The notes: generated by a model not told the origin, from the letters alone. 64,000 nt of DNA from Bdellovibrionaceae bacterium UBA3535 (GCA_002376845.1 DFOS01000024.1:124001-188000), one strand, 5' to 3'. Positions 43,887-52,540 are shown, counted from the first letter of the stretch. Numbers and translations are program-made.

Positions 43887-45055
43887 TTGAAAACTCCGGC
43901 TATCATTAGCAGTAAAAATAAATAAAACAATAGGTGTGTTGTACCGCTAGCCACGGAACGATTTTTATATGTTAGCATTTCCGTGTACATATTATCTTGT
44001 ATACTGCTTATTTGACGAAGAGAAAGTGTTCTTTCAACCTGTAACCAAAATTTTCGTGCTTTGATTATAGGAAGTTTATACTTTCTCTTTAGCACATTAG
44101 CAATTACAACGCTCATCACAAATATAGCAGAAAATAAATATACCTTGGGATCTTGGTAATTAATCGAAAGCAATTCTTTGAATATAGTCTCCCATTTTGC
44201 ACTCAAAAATGCCAGCCCTGGTACTGAACATATTAGCAACCAGTAGAAGTCTCTATCTTTAAAGCGCTCACTTAAACTAGCAAAACAGCCACCCATTAAT
44301 AACGGGCCAGCATACAAATAATAACCAGACAGAAAGCCTTGTGACGGCAAAGAAAAGATTAGAAGTAATGGCAATATAAATAAAAACGACAAACTTGGAT
44401 CTATTAAAAAGAATATTAGATTATATGATAAATGCCATTCCGGATATGAAAGTAAAAAGCAAGCTAAAATGCCGCTTAAAGCTGAAAATCTAAATAACTT
44501 TAAACCCAAATTTAAAAAGCCTAGACCTATCAAAAATAAGGCTGCATAGGCATAAGTATAAAATTCGTATGATAACACAGAATAAAACAACAATAGACAA
44601 ATGAAAAACTCAAAGAAACATTTGTCTTTACTGTTAAAAGACCTACCACTTATCAACAAGAAAACCGGATACACAATATATGCAGATAAAGAAAATACAA
44701 ATGATAAGTCCGCATTTTGTATAAAAATGTTCTGCCCAAAAATAACCGTCAGAGCAAGCAGCGTTAACATTAAAATATTTTCCCCTACAAATTCTTTTTC
44801 CAAAAAGAATAAAAAAGCGGCCAAAGCCAAAAGTGTCGCCTGCGGGACAAAAAAGGCGAGAACAAAAAAAGCAAATATCGCCATAGGCTTAACTATATCT
44901 TTAGCAGAAGCCTGTAGACTAAAATAACTTAAATAAGCAAAACCAAAAACTATGAAAGCCTGCTGCATACTAGAAAAAGGCGTATCAAAGTGGCCTATAA
45001 GAGCCGCAACTACAGTAGCAATAAACGGAATCAGTATTTTAATATATCTTGTCAT
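43874..45055 (-). CDS. Degenerate NuoL-like membrane protein (paralogue set, fifth gene)
   Basis: A 393-residue membrane protein, against 641 for NuoL. The clearest match is LLICSVPGLAFLSAKWETIFKE with the NuoL LAIIGTPFLSGFFSKDEILWMS, keeping the G/S-x-P-x-L and SxK pattern. The C-terminal segment with ISSIQDNMYTEMLTYKN and a last membrane helix resembles the NuoL tail (ITYIVSNAFQDLAKAVRMTQNG plus helix). The WLPDAMxGPTPVSA loop and TM5 Glu are not found. Diverged NuoL paralogue is inferred. Overlaps the previous gene by 17 bases. Confidence 0.6.
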   Translation of the reverse strand: MTRYIKILIPFIATVVAALIGHFDTPFSSMQQAFIVFGFAYLSYFSLQASAKDIVKPMAIFAFFVLAFFVPQATLLALAAFLFFLEKEFVGENILMLTLLALTVIFGQNIFIQNADLSFVFSLSAYIVYPVFLLISGRSFNSKDKCFFEFFICLLLFYSVLSYEFYTYAYAALFLIGLGFLNLGLKLFRFSALSGILACFLLSYPEWHLSYNLIFFLIDPSLSFLFILPLLLIFSLPSQGFLSGYYLYAGPLLMGGCFASLSERFKDRDFYWLLICSVPGLAFLSAKWETIFKELLSINYQDPKVYLFSAIFVMSVVIANVLKRKYKLPIIKARKFWLQVERTLSLRQISSIQDNMYTEMLTYKNRSVASGTTHLLFYLFLLLMIAGVFKWLS

Positions 45056-45269
45056 TTTCTGTTCGCACCAAAATTAGAGATACAAGCCCGATAAAAGTTA
45101 AAAATATTAAGCCTATGATAGTCGCTGACTCCACATTAAAAATACGGCACAATAAAGCGCTCATACAAACAGCTATACTTTTTAAATAAAGCAAGCGGTT
45201 AATAGACCGCTTCTCTCGCTCAAAAATTAGAATCGCAAAAACTATAGAAAAAATGCTCAGTAAAAACAC
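45039..45269 (-). CDS. Degenerate NuoK-like small membrane protein (paralogue set, fourth gene)
   Basis: A 76-residue protein of three membrane helices, as in NuoK but shorter than its 109. Helix 2 (RLLYLKSIAVCMSALLC) corresponds to ILMSIELMLNAVNISF, with the essential Glu replaced by Lys or Ser. Helix 3 has no acidic residue where NuoK has AAAEAA. ATIIGLIFLTFIGLVSLILV matches the third helix's hydrophobic pattern. The position between J-like and L-like genes supports the assignment more than the sequence does. Confidence 0.55.
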   Translation of the reverse strand: MFLLSIFSIVFAILIFEREKRSINRLLYLKSIAVCMSALLCRIFNVESATIIGLIFLTFIGLVSLILVRTENDKIY

Positions 45270-45626
45270 TTAAATTTTGTCCTTTTCCAATAAAGCTTTA
45301 TACACGATAAATATTAAATACATTAGCAAGAAAAACACCAAATATTCTACAAAGTACTGTGCTGCAGATTCGGCGCTTAAATAAAATTTCGTATCTTTTG
45401 CCAAATAATAACCTGAAACCAGTATGGAAAGAGCTAATAGCAAGTGCGTTGGTTTTGCTTTAGGCATGCGCTTTAGAGAAGCTTTAAAATATGCTGACTC
45501 AAGAGTGTTTAAGTAGCGAATAAGAAATAATATGTCCACCAGCAAAAAAACAAATAATAAAAAATAGGCCGCATGATACGCCATAACTAGATATGCAACA
45601 ATATGAAGAATTATAAATACTGCCAA
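45270..45626 (-). CDS. Degenerate NuoJ-like membrane protein (paralogue set, third gene)
   Basis: A 118-residue protein of about four membrane helices, against 174 and five in NuoJ. AYHAAYFLLFVFLLVDILF resembles the NuoJ VVYAGAVMVLFVMVVMLFD, a basic loop follows (KASLKRMPKAKPTH against SRGTLSRVLK), and the last helix (YLVFFLLMYLIFIVYKAL) matches EALAILLVMVIVGAIALAK. The match is weak but ordered from end to end. It begins 16 bases inside the preceding gene and abuts the next with no gap. Confidence 0.55.
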   Translation of the reverse strand: MAVFIILHIVAYLVMAYHAAYFLLFVFLLVDILFLIRYLNTLESAYFKASLKRMPKAKPTHLLLALSILVSGYYLAKDTKFYLSAESAAQYFVEYLVFFLLMYLIFIVYKALLEKDKI

Positions 45627-46411
45627 GAAATCCCTCCATAGAGAAAAACTACAATGATCAGTCCGTAAATTCCCGTAGCAATAATATGGTGTTTTGTTTT
45701 CGTTTCACTTTTACGATCAATAATATTTCGATTAAAAGAGAGCAGAATAATGGTAGTCAATGTGGCGTGTGCCCACACAATAATAACTTTAAAAATTCCA
45801 TATTCAAAACCTATATAAACATATGAAAACTGTATAAATAAAAGTACATAAAGAAACATCGTGTTTAAAAAATTTGACCACACCGATCCTCTAAAACTAT
45901 TCAATAATCGTAGAATTTGATAAGAAACAATTACGTAAACTGGCAATAAGACAAAAGAAAATAGAGTCAAAAGCTCTAAAGGCACTGTATTCGACAGAAG
46001 AGGTAGAATAGCCAGAGATGCTACGTACATTATGCTCAGACTTAAATGCGTTTCAAAGTAGTTTTCTTTTACAGCTTTTTTGGGGCGCATGAAAAATATA
46101 CTAATAATCGCCAAACACATAAAAACCAAAGCAAGAATTCCGTGGAAACGTCCACCCGATATGGTATGTTTCAACACAATTGATAGCGCACTAAGTTCAC
46201 AAAAAAACACGAAAGCAGCTGCAATATTTTGCAATAGAGAGTCATTATTCTGAAAATACTTCGCAATGTAAGCAATTGCAATTTTCTTGATGTATCTAAA
46301 ATCATGCCAGCGCTTTACTCGCATTTCTTCTTTTCTTTTGCTCTGTCCATTAAAAAAGGAAATTAAAAAGTAGGAGGCAAAAAACATAAATAAACAAAAA
46401 ATGCTCGTCAT
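45611..46411 (-). CDS. Degenerate NuoH-like membrane protein (paralogue set, second gene)
   Basis: A 266-residue membrane protein, against 382 for NuoH. A core piece fits: YIKKIAIAYIAKYFQNNDSL followed by QNIAAAFVFFCELSALSIVL, against NuoH LLADAVKFINKEEFVPAASN and VLFYLAPILALLPGMLAVLAI. At the C-terminus NRNIIDRKSETKTKHHIIAT and YGLIIVVFLYGGI fit the NuoH PRFRYDQLMSLGWKTLLPWS and FNMILTTVFIYAANA. The quinone-channel loop ESNRLPFDLPEAEAE and the GPNRVGP loop are missing, so quinone chemistry is unlikely. Overlaps its neighbours. Confidence 0.6.
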   Translation of the reverse strand: MTSIFCLFMFFASYFLISFFNGQSKRKEEMRVKRWHDFRYIKKIAIAYIAKYFQNNDSLLQNIAAAFVFFCELSALSIVLKHTISGGRFHGILALVFMCLAIISIFFMRPKKAVKENYFETHLSLSIMYVASLAILPLLSNTVPLELLTLFSFVLLPVYVIVSYQILRLLNSFRGSVWSNFLNTMFLYVLLFIQFSYVYIGFEYGIFKVIIVWAHATLTTIILLSFNRNIIDRKSETKTKHHIIATGIYGLIIVVFLYGGISWQYL

Positions 46412-46713
46412 ATTTTTGTATCACCTTTTTTATAATATATACATGTGGCTATAACAGTAACCACAAACAGGAGAAAGCTTTCAACAAACCTTTCCAGACT
46501 CAAAATCTCTCGATAGTAAATAAAAACATAAAATAATCCAAATAGTAGACTCGTTGAAAATAAGAAAACTGCAAAGAAATTTTTTTTAGTTTGTGCGGTA
46601 CCAATATAGGGTTTGTGGCTACGCTTTCTTTTTTTAGTTCTATTTAAGACAATGGGTGTAAAAACAACCACCATTGATATGAATAAATACAGAAAAATCT
46701 CGTATACTTGCAT
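46408..46713 (-). CDS. Degenerate NuoA-like membrane protein (paralogue set, first gene)
   Basis: A 101-residue protein of three membrane helices, like NuoA (124). The loop PYIGTAQTKKN stands where NuoA has AYESGTMGEQTSS, with the Glu of YESG lost; FFAVFLFSTSLLFGLFYVFIYY follows the pattern of VKFYLTAISFIVFDIEAIFIYPWA; and the last helix LLFVVTVIATCIYYKKGD matches SLFVFALIWGLFYEWKSGG. This is the clearest of the seven matches because the three segments are in order at similar spacing. It starts the operon; the upstream DNA has a promoter shared back to back with mfd. Confidence 0.65.
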   Translation of the reverse strand: MQVYEIFLYLFISMVVVFTPIVLNRTKKRKRSHKPYIGTAQTKKNFFAVFLFSTSLLFGLFYVFIYYREILSLERFVESFLLFVVTVIATCIYYKKGDTKI

Positions 46714-46719
46714 ACTTAC

Positions 46720-46748
46720 ATCATCATCACTTGCTATTTTATTGTCAA
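46720..46748 (-). promoter_or_regulatory. Candidate promoter of the nuo-like membrane operon
   Basis: On the minus strand TTGACA (46748-46743), 17 bases, then GATGAT (46725-46720). The transcript would start at or near the ATG of the first gene (46713), which has no Shine-Dalgarno. It shares -35 bases with the mfd promoter on the other strand. Confidence 0.4.
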
Positions 46749-46770
46749 TGTAGGATTCCTTCTTTATAAG
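46742..46770 (+). promoter_or_regulatory. Candidate mfd promoter, leaderless
   Basis: TTGTCA (46742-46747), 17 bases, then TATAAG (46765-46770). Transcription would begin around 46776, which is the A of the mfd ATG; no good ribosome-binding site is visible. The mRNA may be leaderless. Confidence 0.5.
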
Positions 46771-46775
46771 AGCCT

Positions 46776-49700
46776 ATGGAATTTAAAAGTCCGCTTTGGA
46801 AAAATATTGATATAAAGCAAAACCATATATTTCATGGAAATATTAACTCGTCTTTTTTTGCTTTTCATATTAATTCATTTCTGCAAGAGCATCCTCATTA
46901 TAACCCCTATGTCTTATGCAGTTCTCAGGAGATTCATGCTATATGCAGTGATATTTCACGCCTGAATCCAAATAAACAGGTTCTGACCTTTGAGGGACAT
47001 GATGTTAGCCCGTATTCAAATTTATTGCCTAATCGAACCCATGCAAAAAAACGCCTGCGTTTCCTGGCCCGCAGCTTAAGGCCTTTGGGTAACGAAATTT
47101 TTGTTATCCCTGCTAAACACTGTATACAATTGTGTTTAAGTAAAAAACTTTTGGAAGAAAATCTGAAGATTTATAAAAGTGGCTCCGAATTGGACGCCAG
47201 TTTTTTTGAAGTCTTAAGTGATTGGAATTACCAAAATGTCGATACCTGCGAGGAAATGGGACAATTCGCAAATAAAGGTGGTATACTTGATATTTTTACT
47301 CCCTACCACGATCATCCAATTAGAATTGAGCTATTTGGCGATCAAATTGAAAGCATGCGCTTTTACGACCCCCTTACACAACTTAGTCTTCATACGGCCA
47401 GCGAGTTGGTGATCTGTCCGGTTGGGGATTTTTCTTATCGCTTTACTTCTGCACAAAACTTAAGCCTTAACTGGATTGAGGATTGCCAAAAACGAGGTCT
47501 TACGAAATCCGATCTAGATTCCTTTTTAGTACAAATTGGTAGAAAATCCTTTTTTCCGGAGTTGGATCATCTCTTTCACTATAGCACTACGCCTACAAGC
47601 ACAGTTTTTGATTATATTCCTAATAACAGCAACTTAATCGTCTATGATAAAATCGCTTGTACTCAAGATTTGGACCATTTTATCGAAGAAGAAAAACGAG
47701 AAATGGATCTATCAGCTAAAAACTTGATACATCCTCCACTTGAAGCTGTTTACGATTTAAGCCTCAACATTGAAAACACTTGGTCACAAGCCAATCTAGT
47801 TTACAATCGATTGGCCCTTCACGAGGATCGAGCCGATTACAAAATTTTGCCTTGTAGAATTCATAACCTCAGTAAATTCAAATCCTTATTTGATAAATAT
47901 CAGCATTCATTTGATAAAGAGTTTTTTTTCCATATTCAAGAGCTTCTTTCAAAAGGGTCTAGAGTTTTTGTTTGTACTAGCGGTGAAACGCGAAAAAAAC
48001 GTCTAACCAATGCGTTTCGAGAAAATGGGATTTCTATACACGACTCAGAAGATTGGGTCGACCTATCAGAAAAGCCCGTACAGGAATGTGTCTTCTTTGT
48101 AGACTTCTCTTTAAATCATTCATTTCATTATGAAAATGATGATATTTATTTTTTAAGTGAAGATTTGTTTTTTAACAAAGTAGCAAAAAGCACTTATCAT
48201 GATAAGGCTGTTGCAGCGGATAAACAGCAATTGCGCTTTTCTGAACTCAGTCCAGGCGACAAGATTATTCATATAGGCAACGGCGTAGGCGTTTTTGAAG
48301 GAATGAAAGAACTCAACATTGATGGAATTAAAACTGAGCTTCTATCATTGCGCTACAAAGATGGGGACACTCTTTATCTACCCATATACCGCATTCACCA
48401 AATTCAAAAGTATCAAGGATCGGCTAGTCTAGATAAACTTGGCTCATCGAATTGGGAAAAGGCCAAGGTAAAAGTTAAAAACTCTCTCCGCGATATTGCC
48501 GCCGATCTTTTAAAAATTTACGCTGCTAGATCAAAATTTCATAAAACGCCCTATACAGCCCCCGATCAACGTTATTATGATTTTGAAGATCGTTTTCCCT
48601 ATAGCGAAACTCCTGATCAAAGCCGCTCCATTGAAGAAATTTTAAGTGATATGCAAAGTGAAAAACCCATGGATCGACTGATCTGTGGTGATGTTGGTTT
48701 TGGTAAAACCGAAGTAGCTATGCGAGCTGCTTTTAAGGCTGCAAAAGACCATCGACAAGTTGCCGTTTTAGTACCAACAACCATACTTGCGCTACAACAT
48801 TTTGAGTCTTTTCAACAACGGTTCCAAGGTTTTGATATTAATATTAAAATGCTTTCTCGATTTACTCCTAGAAAAGAAATTAAAGAAATCATCCAAGGGC
48901 TCAAAAATGGCCAAGTCCATGTCGTCATTGGCACCCATCGACTTTTAAGCTCCGATATAGATTTCTTCCATCTCGGATTACTAATAATTGATGAAGAGCA
49001 TCGCTTTGGCGTAAAACATAAAGAAAAAATCCGGCAAATCAAAGCTGGTGTAGATACTTTAGCAATGAGCGCTACACCTATACCACGAAGCTTAAATATG
49101 AGCATTATGGGTATTAGGGATTTAAGTTTGATTACGACCCCTCCACAAGATCGCTTGCCCATCCGCACCTATTTATGCAAACAAAACTGGGAAACAATTA
49201 AACAAGCCATACTCAACGAAATCCATCGCGGTGGTCAGGTCTATTTTTTACATAATCGAGTGCAAACCATATACCAGCGCGAACAAGAATTGCGTGAACT
49301 TCTTCCAAATTTAAGAATCTGTGTTGGTCACGGCCAATTACCCGAAGATGAACTTGAAAAAATTGTGGTAGACTTTTTTCACGGAAAGTATGATTTGTTT
49401 CTTTGCACAACAATAATTGAATCTGGTATTGATAACCCAAAAGCAAATACCATTATTATTGATAATGCACAGAGGTTTGGTCTAAGTCAGTTATACCAAA
49501 TACGTGGTAGAGTTGGCAGAAGCAAGGAAAGGGCCTATTGCTATTTGGTCGTTCCACCTAATACAAAGCTGGACAAAACGGCGCAGGAACGACTTCGTAT
49601 TATTCAGGAGAACACTGATCTTGGCAGTGGTTTTAAAGTAGCCAGTCATGATTTGGATTTGCGCGGAGCTGGTAACTTATTAGGAGAAGATCAGAGCGGC

Positions 49701-50225
49701 AATATAAATGCAGTTGGTTACGATCTATACTTAGATCTATTGGAGGATGCTATTAAAGAGGCCAAGGGGGAAGAGCCCAAAGAGCCGGAGGTGGAACCAG
49801 ATATCAATATACCCATTACCGCCTTAATACCTGATAAGTACATTCATGATATTAGACAGCGCTTGTCCATTTACAAGCAAATGAGTGAAGCTAGTAGCCA
49901 CGAGGCGATGGCTGAGATTGAAGAGAAAATTAAAGATCAATACGGCAAACTGCCTGAAGAAGTTATCAACCTTATGGGAATTATGATGATTCGAAGCACC
50001 TGCAAACGCTTGGGCATCAAAGACATAAAAGCTACTACCAAAGCTTTAAGTTTACGATTTACTGAAAATTCTAAAATCAAGATCGATAATCTAGTAGAAA
50101 TTGCCATGCAAAATTCAAAGAAATATAAAATCACGCCTGATTACCGGCTTCTTATTTTTATGCCTTCTTCAAAGTGGGAAGAGATTTTAGGAGAAATTGA
50201 AAACTTAGAAAGGCAGCTTATCTAG
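46776..50225 (+). CDS. mfd: Transcription-repair coupling factor Mfd
   Basis: An 1149-residue Mfd, which removes stalled RNA polymerase and recruits UvrA. The N-terminal UvrB-like part (residues to about 350) is followed by the RNA polymerase-interaction domain beginning near LSPGDKIIHIGNGVGVFEGM, then the RecG-like translocase with GDVGFGKTEVAMRAAFKA (Walker A), LLIIDEEHRFGVKHKEK (DEEH box), MSATPIPRSLNMS and QLYQIRGRVGRSKERAYCYLV (motif VI), and the C-terminal TRCF domain. Length is usual. Its end is two bases from the convergent gene at 50228. Confidence 0.97.
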   Translation: MEFKSPLWKNIDIKQNHIFHGNINSSFFAFHINSFLQEHPHYNPYVLCSSQEIHAICSDISRLNPNKQVLTFEGHDVSPYSNLLPNRTHAKKRLRFLARSLRPLGNEIFVIPAKHCIQLCLSKKLLEENLKIYKSGSELDASFFEVLSDWNYQNVDTCEEMGQFANKGGILDIFTPYHDHPIRIELFGDQIESMRFYDPLTQLSLHTASELVICPVGDFSYRFTSAQNLSLNWIEDCQKRGLTKSDLDSFLVQIGRKSFFPELDHLFHYSTTPTSTVFDYIPNNSNLIVYDKIACTQDLDHFIEEEKREMDLSAKNLIHPPLEAVYDLSLNIENTWSQANLVYNRLALHEDRADYKILPCRIHNLSKFKSLFDKYQHSFDKEFFFHIQELLSKGSRVFVCTSGETRKKRLTNAFRENGISIHDSEDWVDLSEKPVQECVFFVDFSLNHSFHYENDDIYFLSEDLFFNKVAKSTYHDKAVAADKQQLRFSELSPGDKIIHIGNGVGVFEGMKELNIDGIKTELLSLRYKDGDTLYLPIYRIHQIQKYQGSASLDKLGSSNWEKAKVKVKNSLRDIAADLLKIYAARSKFHKTPYTAPDQRYYDFEDRFPYSETPDQSRSIEEILSDMQSEKPMDRLICGDVGFGKTEVAMRAAFKAAKDHRQVAVLVPTTILALQHFESFQQRFQGFDINIKMLSRFTPRKEIKEIIQGLKNGQVHVVIGTHRLLSSDIDFFHLGLLIIDEEHRFGVKHKEKIRQIKAGVDTLAMSATPIPRSLNMSIMGIRDLSLITTPPQDRLPIRTYLCKQNWETIKQAILNEIHRGGQVYFLHNRVQTIYQREQELRELLPNLRICVGHGQLPEDELEKIVVDFFHGKYDLFLCTTIIESGIDNPKANTIIIDNAQRFGLSQLYQIRGRVGRSKERAYCYLVVPPNTKLDKTAQERLRIIQENTDLGSGFKVASHDLDLRGAGNLLGEDQSGNINAVGYDLYLDLLEDAIKEAKGEEPKEPEVEPDINIPITALIPDKYIHDIRQRLSIYKQMSEASSHEAMAEIEEKIKDQYGKLPEEVINLMGIMMIRSTCKRLGIKDIKATTKALSLRFTENSKIKIDNLVEIAMQNSKKYKITPDYRLLIFMPSSKWEEILGEIENLERQLI

Positions 50226-50227
50226 CA

Positions 50228-50728
50228 TTAAGAGATTACATCCATATTTAATTTTCCAACTAATGGGTGCTTTATTTGAATGCTGTACAGTAAACCTTCT
50301 GCATTATATTGAAATTGGACATGCGCATTTTTAATTGTTCCATAAAGATTGTTTTGATCAAACACGAGATCTACCTGCTCTTCTTTTTTAAGAAAGACCT
50401 TTTGAATTTTTTCATCCACGAGCACCATTCCTAAAAGTGGCAATATATTCACGTCCAATACTTGCGATGTCGGTAAAATCAGACTTTCTTCATTATGTTT
50501 TTTGGCCTGTAACTTTCCTGTATCTAGGTCATAGGTAGATTGAAATCTATCGTTGGCTATTGTTTTGCCAAAAGCCGTTACTTGTAGTTTTGAAGTAACT
50601 AACAATGCACTATTCTGCTGGCGCTCAAAAAAAAAGTCCAAAGCAACAGACTTTAGACTTTTTTTGTATTTATATTGAAAATGGCTGTCTTCTACCTTGT
50701 AGAAAGCATCAATTAACTTCTTTTGCAT
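50228..50728 (-). CDS. Unrecognised 166-residue protein downstream of atpC
   Basis: A 166-residue, mainly beta-strand-like soluble protein with no signal or membrane segment. Segments such as VALDFFFERQQNSALLVTSK and FQSTYDLDTGKLQAKKH alternate polar and hydrophobic residues. The start overlaps the 3' end of atpC by 20 bases, so it is translated with the ATP synthase operon. I do not recognise a family. The adjacency may just mean shared transcription. Confidence 0.7.
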   Translation of the reverse strand: MQKKLIDAFYKVEDSHFQYKYKKSLKSVALDFFFERQQNSALLVTSKLQVTAFGKTIANDRFQSTYDLDTGKLQAKKHNEESLILPTSQVLDVNILPLLGMVLVDEKIQKVFLKKEEQVDLVFDQNNLYGTIKNAHVQFQYNAEGLLYSIQIKHPLVGKLNMDVIS

Positions 50729-51113
50729 CTAATCGCGCTTGCGCCCTTTGCATTTTACGGCGATACTTTTCAAGCTCGTTTTCGCCCAAACCTGCCATAT
50801 TCATTCGTTCTTGAGAGACCTTATATGCTTCCCTTGCGCGAGTGGTATCAATCTCTTCTTCCGTCTCGGCCGTTTCTGCCAAAACGGAGATCTTATCTCC
50901 TGCCACCTCTAAAAAACCCCAGGATATGGCAACATTGGTTAGCTTTTCTTCGCCCTCAAGCTTGTAGCGCAAAACACCTGTTGTAAGGGTAGACACCAAC
51001 GGTGCATGGCCAGGCAGAATGTTTAGCTCTCCCTTTTCAGCGGGCACAAAAAGATCCGTAGCCTTATCTTCAAAAAGTATTTTCTTTGTTGGTGTGGCCA
51101 AAGTTAAAAACAT
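50709..51113 (-). CDS. atpC: ATP synthase F1 epsilon subunit
   Basis: A 134-residue epsilon subunit linking rotor to F1 and inhibiting ATP hydrolysis. The N-terminal beta-sandwich carries LFVPAEKGELNILPGHAPLVSTL, the standard motif, and the C-terminal helical hairpin ends in RRKMQRAQARLDAK. Four bases separate it from atpD. Confidence 0.96.
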   Translation of the reverse strand: MFLTLATPTKKILFEDKATDLFVPAEKGELNILPGHAPLVSTLTTGVLRYKLEGEEKLTNVAISWGFLEVAGDKISVLAETAETEEEIDTTRAREAYKVSQERMNMAGLGENELEKYRRKMQRAQARLDAKEVN

Positions 51114-51117
51114 ATAA

Positions 51118-52527
51118 TTAGACTCCTAAGCCCTTGGCTTTTTCCAAAGCTTCTTCAATGGTACCAACCATGTAGAAGGCTTGCTCTGGCAAGCTATCGT
51201 GTTTGCCTTCTAAAATCTCTTTAAAGCCACGAATGGTATCTTTCACCTCTACGTATTTACCCGGCATACCAGTAAACTGTTCGGCAACAAAGAATGGCTG
51301 CGATAAGAATCTTTGAATTTTACGTGCACGGCTCACTACCAATTTATCATCTTCTGAAAGTTCATCCATACCTAGAATGGCAATAATATCTTGCAATTCT
51401 TTGTAACGCTGTAAAATGGATTGCACAGAACGCGCTGTAGAATAGTGATCATCACCTACTGTATCAGGACTCAAAACCGTAGAAGTAGATGCCAAAGGAT
51501 CCACCGCCGGATAAATCCCTAATGCTGCAATATCACGTGATAAGTTTGTTGTAGCATCTAAGTGGTTAAAAGTAGTAGCAGGAGCTGGATCAGTATAATC
51601 ATCCGCGGGCACATAAACTGCTTGTACCGAAGTAATGGAGCCTTTGTTTGTTGAAGTAATTCTTTCTTGCAGGGCGCCCATTTCAGTACCTAAGGTAGGT
51701 TGATAACCCACCGCCGATGGAATACGGCCTAGTAGGGCAGACACTTCTGCACCAGCTTGCGTAAAACGGAAAATATTATCAACAAACAATAGTACGTCTT
51801 GATTTTGAACGTCGCGAAAGTATTCCGCAATGGTTAGACCTGTAAGTGCAACTCGAGCACGGGCTCCAGGGGGCTCGTTCATTTGCCCATAAACAAGGGA
51901 AGTTTTATTTAATACTCCCGACTCTTTCATCTCCATCCATAAGTCATTACCTTCACGGGTTCTTTCCCCAACTCCAGCAAAGACGGAATAGCCACCATGC
52001 TCCGTAGCGATATTTCGAATCAATTCCATAATTAAAACGGTTTTACCAACACCGGCTCCGCCGAATAGACCAATCTTTCCACCCTTTAAATATGGAGCCA
52101 ATAGGTCCACCACTTTAATGCCGGTAACCAAAACTTCCTTAGCTGTGGATTGATCTTTAAAATCAGGAGCTTGACGGTGAATGGGCCATGATGTTTTAGC
52201 TTTAAGTTCTCCTGCCTCATCAATTGGGCTACCGATAACATTAATAATACGGCCAAGCGTTTCTTCCCCTACAGGAGTTACGATTTTTTCATTTGTATCT
52301 ACAACATCTTGTCCACGGGTAAGACCCTCTGTTGAGTCCATTGCAATTGTTCTAACTGTATTATCTCCAAGATGCTGGGCAACCTCTAAAACTAGGTTCC
52401 ACTCCTGGGAATCAATTGCAGGGTTAGTAACTTTTAATGCATTCAAGATAGGTGGCAACTTCCCGCCAGGAAATTCCACATCTACAACGGCCCCTAAAAC
52501 CTGTACTATTTTACCTTGTGCTTCCAT
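51118..52527 (-). CDS. atpD: ATP synthase F1 beta subunit
   Basis: A 469-residue catalytic subunit. The P-loop GGAGVGKTVLIMEL is followed by GVGERTREGND with the catalytic Glu, and LLFVDNIFRFTQAGAEVSALLGR, DPAPATTFNHLDATT. Standard length and sequence. Thirteen bases downstream of atpG. Confidence 0.99.
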   Translation of the reverse strand: MEAQGKIVQVLGAVVDVEFPGGKLPPILNALKVTNPAIDSQEWNLVLEVAQHLGDNTVRTIAMDSTEGLTRGQDVVDTNEKIVTPVGEETLGRIINVIGSPIDEAGELKAKTSWPIHRQAPDFKDQSTAKEVLVTGIKVVDLLAPYLKGGKIGLFGGAGVGKTVLIMELIRNIATEHGGYSVFAGVGERTREGNDLWMEMKESGVLNKTSLVYGQMNEPPGARARVALTGLTIAEYFRDVQNQDVLLFVDNIFRFTQAGAEVSALLGRIPSAVGYQPTLGTEMGALQERITSTNKGSITSVQAVYVPADDYTDPAPATTFNHLDATTNLSRDIAALGIYPAVDPLASTSTVLSPDTVGDDHYSTARSVQSILQRYKELQDIIAILGMDELSEDDKLVVSRARKIQRFLSQPFFVAEQFTGMPGKYVEVKDTIRGFKEILEGKHDSLPEQAFYMVGTIEEALEKAKGLGV

Positions 52528-52540
52528 TTATAACTCCTAA

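Noticed and set aside
41714..46713. The seven membrane genes as a Mrp antiporter or hydrogenase-4 type complex
   Set aside because: Those clusters have a different order and well-kept antiporter motifs, and hydrogenase-4 sets include catalytic subunits. The order here equals the nuo order, and residual matches are closest to the nuo genes beside them.
41714..46713. The seven genes as pseudogenes
   Set aside because: No frameshift or stop is seen, the reading frames overlap closely, and sizes are orderly. Random decay would break at least some of them.
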